DNA of 13,607 bases from Chitinispirillales bacterium (lineage in GTDB: Bacteria; Fibrobacterota; Chitinivibrionia; Chitinivibrionales; Chitinivibrionaceae): the NCBI GenBank assembly GCA_031254455.1, contig JAIRUI010000065.1, positions 1 through 13,607 of the forward strand. Reading direction: 5' to 3'. Of this stretch, positions 1 to 5,806 are shown in pieces. Both the position numbers and the translations under genes were made by a program. Within the stretch, counting starts at the first letter, position 1; each line of letters begins with the position of its first letter. The notes below the pieces were generated by a model, which was not told where the DNA came from, searched no databases, and saw only the letters and a program-made list of their open reading frames with translations.

Positions 1-108
1 GGAATAAATTCCATTGAAAGTTTGAAAGGGAATCGACTTATGCTTCGAGGCATTGGGTTGAACGAAAAAGAACTTTCGATTTTGGGCATTAAACACGCCG
101 GAGAATAA
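1..108 (+). CDS. C-terminal end of a probable glutamate synthase FMN/synthase subunit (partial)
   Basis: An open frame enters from the left edge and ends at TAA 106-108. Only 35 residues are visible, ending in LNEKELSILGIKHAGE. No catalytic motif lies in this piece, so the identity is inferred from context: the next three genes are the ferredoxin, FAD oxidoreductase and GXGXG subunits of a split glutamate synthase. In Thermotoga- and archaeal-type clusters the FMN-binding synthase subunit lies directly upstream of these. The stop is 4 bases before the next start, consistent with one operon. It could instead be another upstream member such as the glutamine amidotransferase subunit. That it is the end of a real gene is fairly sure; the product is moderately sure. 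Confidence 0.5.
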   Translation, partial: GINSIESLKGNRLMLRGIGLNEKELSILGIKHAGE

Positions 109-112
109 TAAT

Positions 113-568
113 ATGAAAAGAGTTTATGTAAATGAAAAATGGTGTTTAGGTTGTCATTTGTGCGAATATTACTGCGCTTTTTCCGGAACAAACGAAAAAG
201 ATATGGCAAGAGCGCTCAAAGACAGCAAAATAAATCCGCGGATAAAAATTGAAAAAAAAGACGAGGTAAGTTTTGCCGTTTCCTGTCGTCACTGCCGCGA
301 GCCGCTGTGCGTTAAGGGTTGCATAACGGGTGCGTTAAGCGTCACAAACGGCGTTATCACGATAGACGGCGACAGGTGTGTCAGTTGTTATACTTGTATT
401 TTGAGTTGTCCTTACGGCGCAATTTCTCCTTCGGACGACGGTGCGGTGCAAAAATGCGAATTATGCGTTAAAACTTCCGTTAGAAATACGTCCGTAGGAT
501 TCCAGCCTGCTTGTGTGAGAGGCTGTCCAAACGCAGCTATCGTTTTTGAGGAAAGAGGTCAAGAATGA
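113..568 (+). CDS. 4Fe-4S ferredoxin-type electron-transfer protein (four clusters), glutamate synthase associated
   Basis: This 151-residue protein has 16 cysteines arranged for four [4Fe-4S] clusters: C11/C14/C17/C21, C58/C61/C66/C70, C89/C92/C95/C99 (followed by P100), and C115/C118/C134/C138 (followed by P139). The layout matches the HycB/CooF/DmsB-like family of soluble electron-carrier subunits. Its likely role is cytoplasmic: to relay electrons from the FAD subunit encoded next to the FMN centre of the synthase subunit upstream. GGAG at 100-103 lies 9 bases before the ATG and supports this start. The gene overlaps the next by 4 bases (ATGA), so translation is probably coupled. The exact partner is inferred from gene order; other oxidoreductases use the same type of protein. 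Confidence 0.85.
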   Translation: MKRVYVNEKWCLGCHLCEYYCAFSGTNEKDMARALKDSKINPRIKIEKKDEVSFAVSCRHCREPLCVKGCITGALSVTNGVITIDGDRCVSCYTCILSCPYGAISPSDDGAVQKCELCVKTSVRNTSVGFQPACVRGCPNAAIVFEERGQE

Positions 569-1791
569 AATATCTTATCATAGGTAATTCCGCGGCGGCG
601 ATCGGAGGAGTTGAAGGGATTCGACAAATAGACAAACAAGGCGAAATCACGATTATCGCCGACGAACCTCATCACACATATTCCCGCCCATTGATTTCAT
701 ATCTTTTGTTCGGCAAGGTCTCGCAGGAAAAAATGAAATATCGCGGCGACGATTTTTATACGAAAAACAACGTTTATCTGATTAATGCGAAAGTTATTGA
801 AATCGATGCGAAAAGCAAGCAGGCGATTTTATCGAACGGCGAAAAAATATCTTACGACAAACTCCTTGCGGCAACCGGTTCCTCGGCGTTTATTCCGCAG
901 TTTGAAGGGCTTGATTCCGTAAAGGAAAAATTTACGTTTATGAGTTTGGACGATGCGAAAAATTTAGAAAAATCGCTTGACAAAAATAAAAAAGTATTGA
1001 TTATCGGCGCAGGACTTATCGGCTTAAAATGTGCGGAAGGAATTTTAAATAAGGCGGCGCATATTTGCGTAATCGACCTTGCGTCAAGAATTCTGTCGAG
1101 CATTCTTGACGACGACGGCGCAAAATTAGTGCAAAATCATTTGGAAAGCAAAGGGATAGAGTTCAAACTCTGCGACGGCGTGAAAAGATTTGACGGCAAC
1201 CGTGCAATTTTGAACGGCGGCGATAAAATTGATTTCGACATTCTTGTTTTAGCGGTGGGAGTTCGCCCAAATACCGCTTTACTTAAAGACATAGTAAACA
1301 TTGAGCGCGGCATCGTAATAAATGAAAAATCTCAGACGAGCGCATGCGATATTTATGCCGCTGGGGACTGTACGCAAACGCTTGACGTATCATGCGGTCA
1401 AAATAAAATTATGGCGCTTTTGCCAAACGCTTATATGCAGGGTGAATGCGCAGGAATAAATATGGCTGGCGGCGAAAAAATATTTGATAAGGCGATTGCG
1501 ATGAACGCTATAGGATTTTTCGGTTTGCATGTTATAACAGCCGGTAATTACGGGGGAGAAAAATATTGCGCAAACGAAAACGGAAGTTACAAACGCTTAT
1601 TTTACGCCGGCAATAAACTGAACGGCTATATTCTTATAGGAAATGTGGAAAAAGCGGGAATTTATACGAGTTTGATTCGCGAACGTACAGCCCTTGACAG
1701 TATTGATTTCGCGCTTGTATGCGAAAAACCCGGGCTTATGGCGTTTACTAAAGAAGAAAGAAATATCAAGTTGGGAGGCAAAGCAAAATGA
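565..1791 (+). CDS. FAD/NAD(P)-dependent pyridine nucleotide-disulfide-type oxidoreductase, glutamate synthase associated
   Basis: This 408-residue flavoprotein has the two-dinucleotide-fold layout of the NADH oxidase/rubredoxin reductase/NirB N-terminal group. An N-terminal FAD-binding strand and glycine loop (YLIIGNSAAAIGG, from residue 3) is followed by a second Rossmann motif VLIIGAGLIG (144-153) for NAD(P)H. The FAD-contacting DIYAAGDC lies at 262-269. No CxxxxC redox-active disulfide is seen in the N-terminal half, so it is not a thioredoxin- or lipoamide-type reductase. It probably oxidises NAD(P)H and passes electrons to the ferredoxin upstream. An AGG-rich site (GAGGAAAGAGG) precedes the ATG, and the gene overlaps both neighbours by 4 bases. 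The N-terminal glycine motif is GxSAAAxGG rather than classic GxGxxG, which is common in this group. Confidence 0.87.
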   Translation: MKYLIIGNSAAAIGGVEGIRQIDKQGEITIIADEPHHTYSRPLISYLLFGKVSQEKMKYRGDDFYTKNNVYLINAKVIEIDAKSKQAILSNGEKISYDKLLAATGSSAFIPQFEGLDSVKEKFTFMSLDDAKNLEKSLDKNKKVLIIGAGLIGLKCAEGILNKAAHICVIDLASRILSSILDDDGAKLVQNHLESKGIEFKLCDGVKRFDGNRAILNGGDKIDFDILVLAVGVRPNTALLKDIVNIERGIVINEKSQTSACDIYAAGDCTQTLDVSCGQNKIMALLPNAYMQGECAGINMAGGEKIFDKAIAMNAIGFFGLHVITAGNYGGEKYCANENGSYKRLFYAGNKLNGYILIGNVEKAGIYTSLIRERTALDSIDFALVCEKPGLMAFTKEERNIKLGGKAK

Positions 1792-2504
1792 ATATATCAG
1801 CTAAGAACATTGATTTTAAGGAACTGAACGAACAGATAAGGGCTGCTTCGGACGATGTTTGCATAGACGGGTGTTATGGACAACGTTTTATCGGCTGTGC
1901 GCTTGAGAAAAAAACACTCACCGTAAACGGAACCCCGGGTAACGCTTTGGGTGCGTATCTTGACGGCGGGATTATCAAAGTAAACGGCAATGCGCAGGAC
2001 GCCGTAGGCGACACCATGAACGACGGGAAAATTATTATTCACGGCAGTGCGGGCGACGCTTTGGGTTATGCTATGCGCGGCGGTGCAATTTTTGTAAAAG
2101 GAGATTCCGGTTACAGAACGGGTATTCATATGAAAGAGTATAAGACTAAAACTCCCGTAATCGTTATCGGCGGAAAAGCTGGCAGTTTCTTGGGAGAATA
2201 TCTTGCCGGCGGACTTATCGTAGCGCTTGGCATAGGAGCGAACGCAGTTCCTGTCGGCAATTTTACGGGAACTGGAATGCACGGCGGAAAAATTTTCATA
2301 AGAACAGATAAGGAACTTTCCGGATTACCCGCACAGGTTATCGCAGAAATTGCGTCACAGAAAGATTTGCAGGAAATTAAACCGTATATTGCCGAGTTCG
2401 CTCAAAATTTCGGGGTGGACGAAGAAGCGCTTTTGAAAGACAGATTTTATGTATTGAAACCTAACGCGAAAAATCCGTACAAACAACTTTATACCGCAAA
2501 TTAA
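1788..2504 (+). CDS. GXGXG-motif beta-helix protein, stand-alone glutamate synthase alpha-domain homologue
   Basis: The 238-residue product is dominated by glycine-spaced repeats from about residue 47 to 173, for example GNALGAYLDGG, DAVGDTMNDGK, DALGYAMRGG and FLGEYLAGG. Each is followed by a beta-strand such as KIIIHG, AIFVKG or GLIVALG. This is the right-handed parallel beta-helix of the GXGXG domain at the C-terminus of glutamate synthase large subunits, also present in FwdC/FmdC formylmethanofuran dehydrogenase. The preceding genes favour the glutamate synthase version, in which it is a structural domain supporting the ammonia/FMN domains. A helical tail of about 60 residues follows the repeats. 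The ATG overlaps the upstream stop, and GGGAGG lies 10 bases ahead. It is the last gene of the operon and faces a convergent gene. Confidence 0.85.
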   Translation: MNISAKNIDFKELNEQIRAASDDVCIDGCYGQRFIGCALEKKTLTVNGTPGNALGAYLDGGIIKVNGNAQDAVGDTMNDGKIIIHGSAGDALGYAMRGGAIFVKGDSGYRTGIHMKEYKTKTPVIVIGGKAGSFLGEYLAGGLIVALGIGANAVPVGNFTGTGMHGGKIFIRTDKELSGLPAQVIAEIASQKDLQEIKPYIAEFAQNFGVDEEALLKDRFYVLKPNAKNPYKQLYTAN

Positions 2505-2508
2505 AAAC

Positions 2509-2533
2509 AGAATAACGGGTTCGACATTATTCT
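2509..2533. terminator. weak hairpin between convergent genes
   Basis: The arms AGAATAA (2509-2515) and TTATTCT (2527-2533) are perfect complements around an 11-base loop. They lie in the 36-base gap between the GXGXG gene and the convergent lipoprotein gene. The stem is AT-rich and no long T run follows, so it would be a weak bidirectional stop at best. Confidence 0.3.
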
Positions 2534-2540
2534 TGTATGG

Positions 2541-2942
2541 TTATTTCATCCGAACATACAAATTTTCTCTTTCGCATAACTGTTTTTCAGCATCCGAAAG
2601 TTCGTCGTATATAACGGAAATCAGGGATAAAAACATGTTTAATTCGCTATCGTTATCAAAACCTACGCGCATATCTTTCTCAGGGCATTCGTCAACTTTT
2701 TTCGTTTCCGTATTTCTTTGAAGATATACGTAACTATTTTCACCGGCTGTCGGATTCGCCCATTGCCACATCTTCACATCACCCGGATCGTATGAACATA
2801 AAAAAACTCCATTTGCGTCCTCATATATAAATGTGGTAAACTCAATTTGAAAATCTACGCTTGAAAGTTCCTTTTTTGTACATGAAATTGTAAATATCGA
2901 TATACAAATCGTAAATAAAATCAATATTTTTTTATTCACCAT
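2541..2942 (-). CDS. small putative lipoprotein of unknown function
   Basis: This is a 133-residue protein that I do not recognise. It begins MVNKK, then a hydrophobic stretch (residues 6-20), then TISC with the lipobox-like cysteine at 21. This predicts a lipoprotein signal peptide and anchoring to a membrane facing the periplasm. The mature part is mixed, with several aromatic residues (VKMWQWANP at 57-65), a few further cysteines and a C-terminal helix rich in charged residues. The start was chosen at 2942 because GAGGAG sits 5 bases upstream and the signal peptide then begins properly. A longer frame to 2999 would put 19 non-signal residues in front. The gene lies in an AT-rich accessory patch downstream of the nuclease-like gene. 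No function can be given. Confidence 0.65.
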   Translation of the reverse strand: MVNKKILILFTICISIFTISCTKKELSSVDFQIEFTTFIYEDANGVFLCSYDPGDVKMWQWANPTAGENSYVYLQRNTETKKVDECPEKDMRVGFDNDSELNMFLSLISVIYDELSDAEKQLCERENLYVRMK

Positions 2943-2975
2943 ATTTTCTCCTCTATTAAATTCCTCACAATATGT

Positions 2976-2990
2976 AAAATAATATTCGCC
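2976..2990. repeat. 15-bp direct repeat, copy 1
   Basis: The sequence aaaataatattcgcc here is identical to positions 3741-3755. The two copies flank the nuclease-like gene in the same orientation, 765 bases apart start to start. Similarity does not extend beyond the 15 bases on either side. Confidence 0.7.
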
Positions 2991-3073
2991 AAATCCCACT
3001 CGACTTCGAAACTACGCTCGGTTCTTTCAAACACAAAATTGCCGATACTATCGTAAATGACCGCTTTAATCTC
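2977..3073 (-). pseudogene. relic of a C-terminal sorting-tail / FlgD-like beta domain
   Basis: In the - strand frame read downward from 3073, this stretch encodes EIKAVIYDSIGNFVFERTER followed by SFEVEWDLANI. There is no start codon; the frame is closed upstream by a stop at 3092-3094 and runs on to TGA at 2936-2938. The pattern of a beta-strand, IYDxxGN, another strand and then a WDLxN turn resembles the final domain of many secreted proteins of Fibrobacterota/Bacteroidota (Por-type sorting tails) and the FlgD-type Ig fold. The expected following strand (glycine-rich, ending in GTY and a hydrophobic strand) is missing, and the likeness stops at the 15-bp repeat. This is a resemblance by eye. 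A chance frame or an unrelated small protein is possible. Confidence 0.35.
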
Positions 3074-3708
3074 TAATAAGCTTTCAAGTCTTTATCAAGA
3101 ATTTCAACGTTTTCACCGCTGGGACGCAATATTCCAACGCCTTGTTTTAACGCCTCTTCTTCAGCGTCGCCTTCAAACGACATTCCAGCTATTCCCAAAT
3201 AAAACTTATGTTCGGCGTATTGCGGAAATAATTGTCTGAAAACATTTACCTGTTTACCTGTCAACGTTTCAATGTCTTTGTTTCGCACTTTATATTTTAT
3301 CTCAATAAGAGCGACCGTGTCACCGTTATACATTACTACGTCGTATTCGCCTCTTAATTTCTCGCCGTCAGGCAATTTCCTAGCTCTTTTCATTCCTTTC
3401 TCTATTTCGTCAAAATCCTTGCCGCCGAAACGCATTGAGTTAAAAAGTGAATTGTAAAAATAAGTTTCGCTGAATTTTCCGTTGCTTTCGCTTGTGCCGT
3501 TTACAATTTCGTTGATTTTGTCAATACGTTCTCCAACTTCATCTAAAAATTTCCCTAATTTTGCAAATCTTTTGTCTAGTTCTTCATCGCGTTTCTTTTG
3601 TTGTTCTCTTGATTCTGCAAATCTTTTGTCATTTTCTTTAATCTGGCTACTTGCCTCTGCCTGTCGTTTAATCAGGTCTTGTAAGAGCATTTCTGTTTCT
3701 TTTTCCAT
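3073..3708 (-). CDS. coiled-coil protein with PD-(D/E)XK nuclease-like domain (DUF3782-like)
   Basis: This 211-residue protein has two parts. Residues 1-70 are highly charged and heptad-like (QxxLIKRQAE, KENDKRFAESREQQKKRDEELDKRF), predicting a long coiled coil. Residues 75-205 form an alpha/beta domain with E81 in an N-terminal helix, D123 in GEYDVV and the E136-x-K138 pair in ALIEIKYK. That is the metal-binding pattern of the PD-(D/E)XK nuclease superfamily. Small proteins of this build are common, often in several copies per genome, as hypothetical genes. Whether they cut DNA is not established, and the link to DUF3782 is from memory. GGAG lies 7 bases before the ATG. The gene is on the accessory strand beside a recombinase relic and is bracketed by a 15-bp direct repeat, suggesting acquisition. 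It is intact and may be functional. Confidence 0.7.
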   Translation of the reverse strand: MEKETEMLLQDLIKRQAEASSQIKENDKRFAESREQQKKRDEELDKRFAKLGKFLDEVGERIDKINEIVNGTSESNGKFSETYFYNSLFNSMRFGGKDFDEIEKGMKRARKLPDGEKLRGEYDVVMYNGDTVALIEIKYKVRNKDIETLTGKQVNVFRQLFPQYAEHKFYLGIAGMSFEGDAEEEALKQGVGILRPSGENVEILDKDLKAY

Positions 3709-3832
3709 TTACAGTCTCCAAGTTAATAAATTATCGCCTCAAAATAATATTCGCCTCAAAACAAAAGGCACGAGAAAGAAAGCGAAATGGTTTACAGAAA
3801 TATGAGATAAATTCTCTTGATTAATCATTGGA
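3709..3832. other. intergenic stretch with short direct repeats and a palindrome
   Basis: This gap separates the nuclease-like gene from the recombinase relic. The 11-mer tcgcctcaaaa occurs twice in tandem (3734-3744 and 3751-3761, 17-base period). Second, TGATTAATCA (3818-3827) is a perfect 10-base palindrome nested in a wider hairpin, TCTTGAT (3815-3821) with ATCAAGA (3832-3838), which overlaps the recombinase stop codon. No convincing promoter or coding frame was found. Confidence 0.4.
3741..3755. repeat. 15-bp direct repeat, copy 2
   Basis: Identical to 2976-2990. This copy lies upstream of the nuclease-like gene start, overlapping the second unit of the local tcgcctcaaaa tandem repeat. 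Confidence 0.7.
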
Positions 3833-4078
3833 TCAAGAAATTATCACAATCTTATTTCTCGGATGTTTCTTTGCCAAAATCTCTTTTTGATTGGCAGTCG
3901 AAACATGAGTATATATTTGAGTTGTCGTAATTGAACTATGTCCGAGTAATTTTTGTATGTATCGTATATCCACGTCTTCTTCAAGCAGCAGTGTAGCGAA
4001 AAAATGGCGAAACATGTGAGGCGTTACATTATTATTGTAATTAGCCATTTTAGCATATTTCTTTACAGACGCTTTCTT
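3833..4078 (-). pseudogene. tyrosine recombinase (phage integrase/Xer family), C-terminal remnant
   Basis: About 82 codons remain. From an in-frame TAA at 4079-4081 the frame reads KKASVKKYAKMANYNNNVTP, then HMFRHFFATLLLEE, then LGHSSITTTQIYTH. These are the HxxR box, the LGH box and the nucleophile-bearing tyrosine helix (QIYTH) of the tyrosine recombinase catalytic domain. The N-terminal SAM-like DNA-binding domain, the first catalytic arginine and the beta-hairpin lysine are absent. Likeness to the family begins before the only methionine at 4048, so the 5' part was lost rather than the protein being naturally short. A 71-residue product from that ATG could still be made but could not catalyse recombination. 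It reads divergently from flgB and probably marks a decayed integrated element. Confidence 0.8.
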
Positions 4079-4168
4079 TTATGAAAAAATTTCCCATAAC
4101 ACGAAAAAAATTCCGTACTTTATAAAAAAATGGAAATTCTTTTACGAAAAAACAACGAAACTGCTAAA

Positions 4169-4184
4169 TTGGCACAAAATTTGA
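4169..4184 (+). promoter_or_regulatory. sigma-54-like promoter upstream of flgB
   Basis: TTGGCAC (4169-4175) carries the -24 GG, and TTTGA (4180-4184) stands at the -12 position, with exactly 10 bases between the GG and the GA that replaces the consensus GC. The -24 element is a full match; the -12 element has one mismatch. Transcription would begin near 4196, giving a leader of about 15 bases that includes the flgB ribosome site. Sigma-54 control of basal-body operons is well known in several groups, but no enhancer-binding site was identified here. Confidence 0.45.
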
Positions 4185-4210
4185 ATAAATTTCACAAAAA
4201 GGAGTTTGTT

Positions 4211-4633
4211 ATGTTGCATGAACTTATTATGGGCGGAAATAAAAACGCGGCGCTTGCCAAATCGTTAGACGCAAGAGCGGCGCGGCAAAAGGTTATCGTC
4301 AATAATATTGCGAACGTAGAAACGCCGGGTTATCACAGAAAAGAAGTAAAATTTGAAGAAAGTTTGGCTGAAGCGCTTGACAGATCGCGTTTACAGGGAG
4401 CAAGGACAAACGGCAAACACTTTGAATTGGGACGGCCAAAAGTAGGCGACGTACAGTTTGAGGTGATAGAACCCGTTGACCACACGATGTCAAGCGGCGT
4501 AAATAACGTGGACATTGATTTTGAAATGGCGCAGCTTGCGGAAAATCAAATCGGTTTCAGTTATGCGATGAAATTGCTAAAAAGCAGCCATGACAAACTA
4601 AACTCGGCAATTCAAGGGCAGTCGTTAAAATAA
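4211..4633 (+). CDS. flgB: flagellar basal-body rod protein FlgB
   Basis: FlgB is a proximal rod subunit of the flagellum, exported by the flagellar type III system and assembled on the MS ring in the periplasm. The 140-residue product shows the N-terminal rod signature NNIANVETPGY (31-41) and a C-terminal amphipathic helix region (QLAENQIGFSYAMKLLKSSH) that packs with other rod proteins. The length matches the family. The ATG at 4211 is preferred to an earlier in-frame ATG at 4130 because AAGGAG lies 7 bases ahead and FlgB alignments begin here; the earlier start would also lie upstream of the sigma-54-like promoter. It is the first gene of the operon, 14 bases before flgC. Confidence 0.93.
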   Translation: MLHELIMGGNKNAALAKSLDARAARQKVIVNNIANVETPGYHRKEVKFEESLAEALDRSRLQGARTNGKHFELGRPKVGDVQFEVIEPVDHTMSSGVNNVDIDFEMAQLAENQIGFSYAMKLLKSSHDKLNSAIQGQSLK

Positions 4634-4647
4634 CAAAGGGGTAAGAT

Positions 4648-5151
4648 ATGTCGGATATTAACGGACTTTTTTCGGCAATGAGAATAAGCGCTTCCGGAAT
4701 GCGGGCGCAAAGAATTAAGCATGGGGTGATTACTTCAAATTTGGCGAACGCCGAAACTACAAGAACTCCCGAAGGCGGACCGTACAAAAGAGAATTTGTG
4801 GTTTTTGAAGCGGACGGACGCGATTCGATGATAGGAATGCGCGAAGAAAAAGGTCTTTCGACGACCGCCACTCATCAAAATCACGCTGTAATTCCGGCAA
4901 GAAGATACTCTCTTTACGATTTGGAAGCCGGACAAGGGGTTCGAGTTGCTGAAATTCGTAAAGACTCAAAAGAGGCGAGAATGCAATACGATCCGTCTCA
5001 TCCAGACGCAAACGAAGAAGGATATGTTGCGCTTCCAAACATAAACATTATCGAAGAAATGACCGATATGATAAATGCGTCGCGCGCTTATGAGGCGAAT
5101 GTAACGGCGTTTAACGCGACAAAGCAAATGATGATGTCGGTATTTCAATAA
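4648..5151 (+). CDS. flgC: flagellar basal-body rod protein FlgC
   Basis: FlgC is another proximal rod protein, a partner of FlgB, FlgF and FliE. The 167-residue sequence has the N-terminal rod motif SNLANAETTRTPEGGPYKRE (30-49) and the C-terminal signature YVALPNINIIEEM followed by SRAYEANVTAFNATKQMMM, both characteristic of FlgC. It is somewhat longer than the common 135-150 residues, the excess falling in the central variable part (about residues 55-95). AAGGGG lies about 8 bases before the ATG. Gene order after flgB is standard. Confidence 0.94.
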   Translation: MSDINGLFSAMRISASGMRAQRIKHGVITSNLANAETTRTPEGGPYKREFVVFEADGRDSMIGMREEKGLSTTATHQNHAVIPARRYSLYDLEAGQGVRVAEIRKDSKEARMQYDPSHPDANEEGYVALPNINIIEEMTDMINASRAYEANVTAFNATKQMMMSVFQ

Positions 5152-5170
5152 CTAAAACGAGTGAGGAAAA

Positions 5171-5446
5171 ATGGAAATAACAAATTCAAAAACATACACT
5201 GACCTGCAAGCCGTAATGGCTGCCGCGCGGCAAAAAAACACCGCATTATCGCGTTCGACGGAAAGCGTAAATAAAGTCAAAACAAATTCGACAAATAATT
5301 TGACAAAAATATCGGGATTTACGCAAAACGTTACGGATATATCGCAAAATTCCGGCAAATTGGTAGATAGATTGTATGGAAATTCAAATAAAAAACAAGA
5401 ACAGACGCCAAATCGTCTCGGTTCTCGTTTTGACACTTACGCATAA
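5171..5446 (+). CDS. unrecognised 91-residue protein encoded inside the flagellar operon
   Basis: I do not recognise this protein. It lies between flgC and fliE, where most operons have nothing. It is preceded by a good ribosome site (GAGG, 5 bases from the ATG) and keeps the operon spacing (19 and 24 bases to its neighbours), so it is probably translated. Residues 1-23 could form a helix (TDLQAVMAAARQK). The middle (about 25-75) is rich in Ser, Thr, Asn and Gln and probably disordered, and the end NRLGSRFDTYA looks like a short defined tail. There is no signal peptide or membrane segment. It is not FliE, FlgM or FlgJ by any motif I can see. A role as a lineage-specific export, rod or anti-sigma accessory protein is only a guess from position. 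Confidence 0.72.
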   Translation: MEITNSKTYTDLQAVMAAARQKNTALSRSTESVNKVKTNSTNNLTKISGFTQNVTDISQNSGKLVDRLYGNSNKKQEQTPNRLGSRFDTYA

Positions 5447-5470
5447 ATTATTTTATTAGAGGAGTTTGCT

Positions 5471-5779
5471 ATGGGAAACATTGATGCTATTCGCGGAATA
5501 GGTTCCGCCGGAACGACAAATTCCGTACGCGGCATTCAAAAGCCCAGCGAAACCGCAGGTCCGAATTTCAAGGAAACTTTGGCGGGTTTTCTAAAAGATG
5601 TAAACTCTATGCAGAATCAGGCGGATGTTTCAATCCAAAAGATGGCTGCCGGAGAAATTACAGACGTTCATCAAGTTATGAATGCTGCGGAAGAAGCAAA
5701 AACCGCATTCAACATGATGATGGAAATGCGGAACAAAGTTATGACGGCTTATGAAGAAGTGATGAGAATGCGGCTGTAG
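5471..5779 (+). CDS. fliE: flagellar hook-basal body complex protein FliE
   Basis: FliE joins the MS ring to the proximal rod and is the first rod-type substrate of the export gate. The 102-residue product has a variable N-terminus followed by the family core NFKETLAGFLKDVNSMQNQA (52-71). The typical AAGEITDVHQVMNAAEEAK and a C-terminal helix (MMMEMRNKVMTAYEEVMRM) come next. The length is typical. AGAGGAG lies 7 bases before the ATG. It is followed after 27 bases by fliF, its structural partner. Confidence 0.94.
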   Translation: MGNIDAIRGIGSAGTTNSVRGIQKPSETAGPNFKETLAGFLKDVNSMQNQADVSIQKMAAGEITDVHQVMNAAEEAKTAFNMMMEMRNKVMTAYEEVMRMRL

Positions 5780-5806
5780 TTCTCGTTAATTTTCTATAGG
5801 AGGTGT

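Noticed and set aside
1797..2282. A 161-codon - strand open frame opposite the GXGXG gene
   Set aside because: It is a by-product of the glycine-repeat codon pattern on the other strand; the + strand protein has clear family repeats.
3042..3049. GCCGATAC resembling a sigma-28 -10 element
   Set aside because: No TAAA-type -35 element occurs 15 bases upstream, and no + strand gene follows.
4130..4210. 27-residue N-terminal extension of FlgB from an earlier ATG
   Set aside because: There is no ribosome site at 4130, it lies upstream of the sigma-54-like promoter, and FlgB homology starts at the ATG at 4211.
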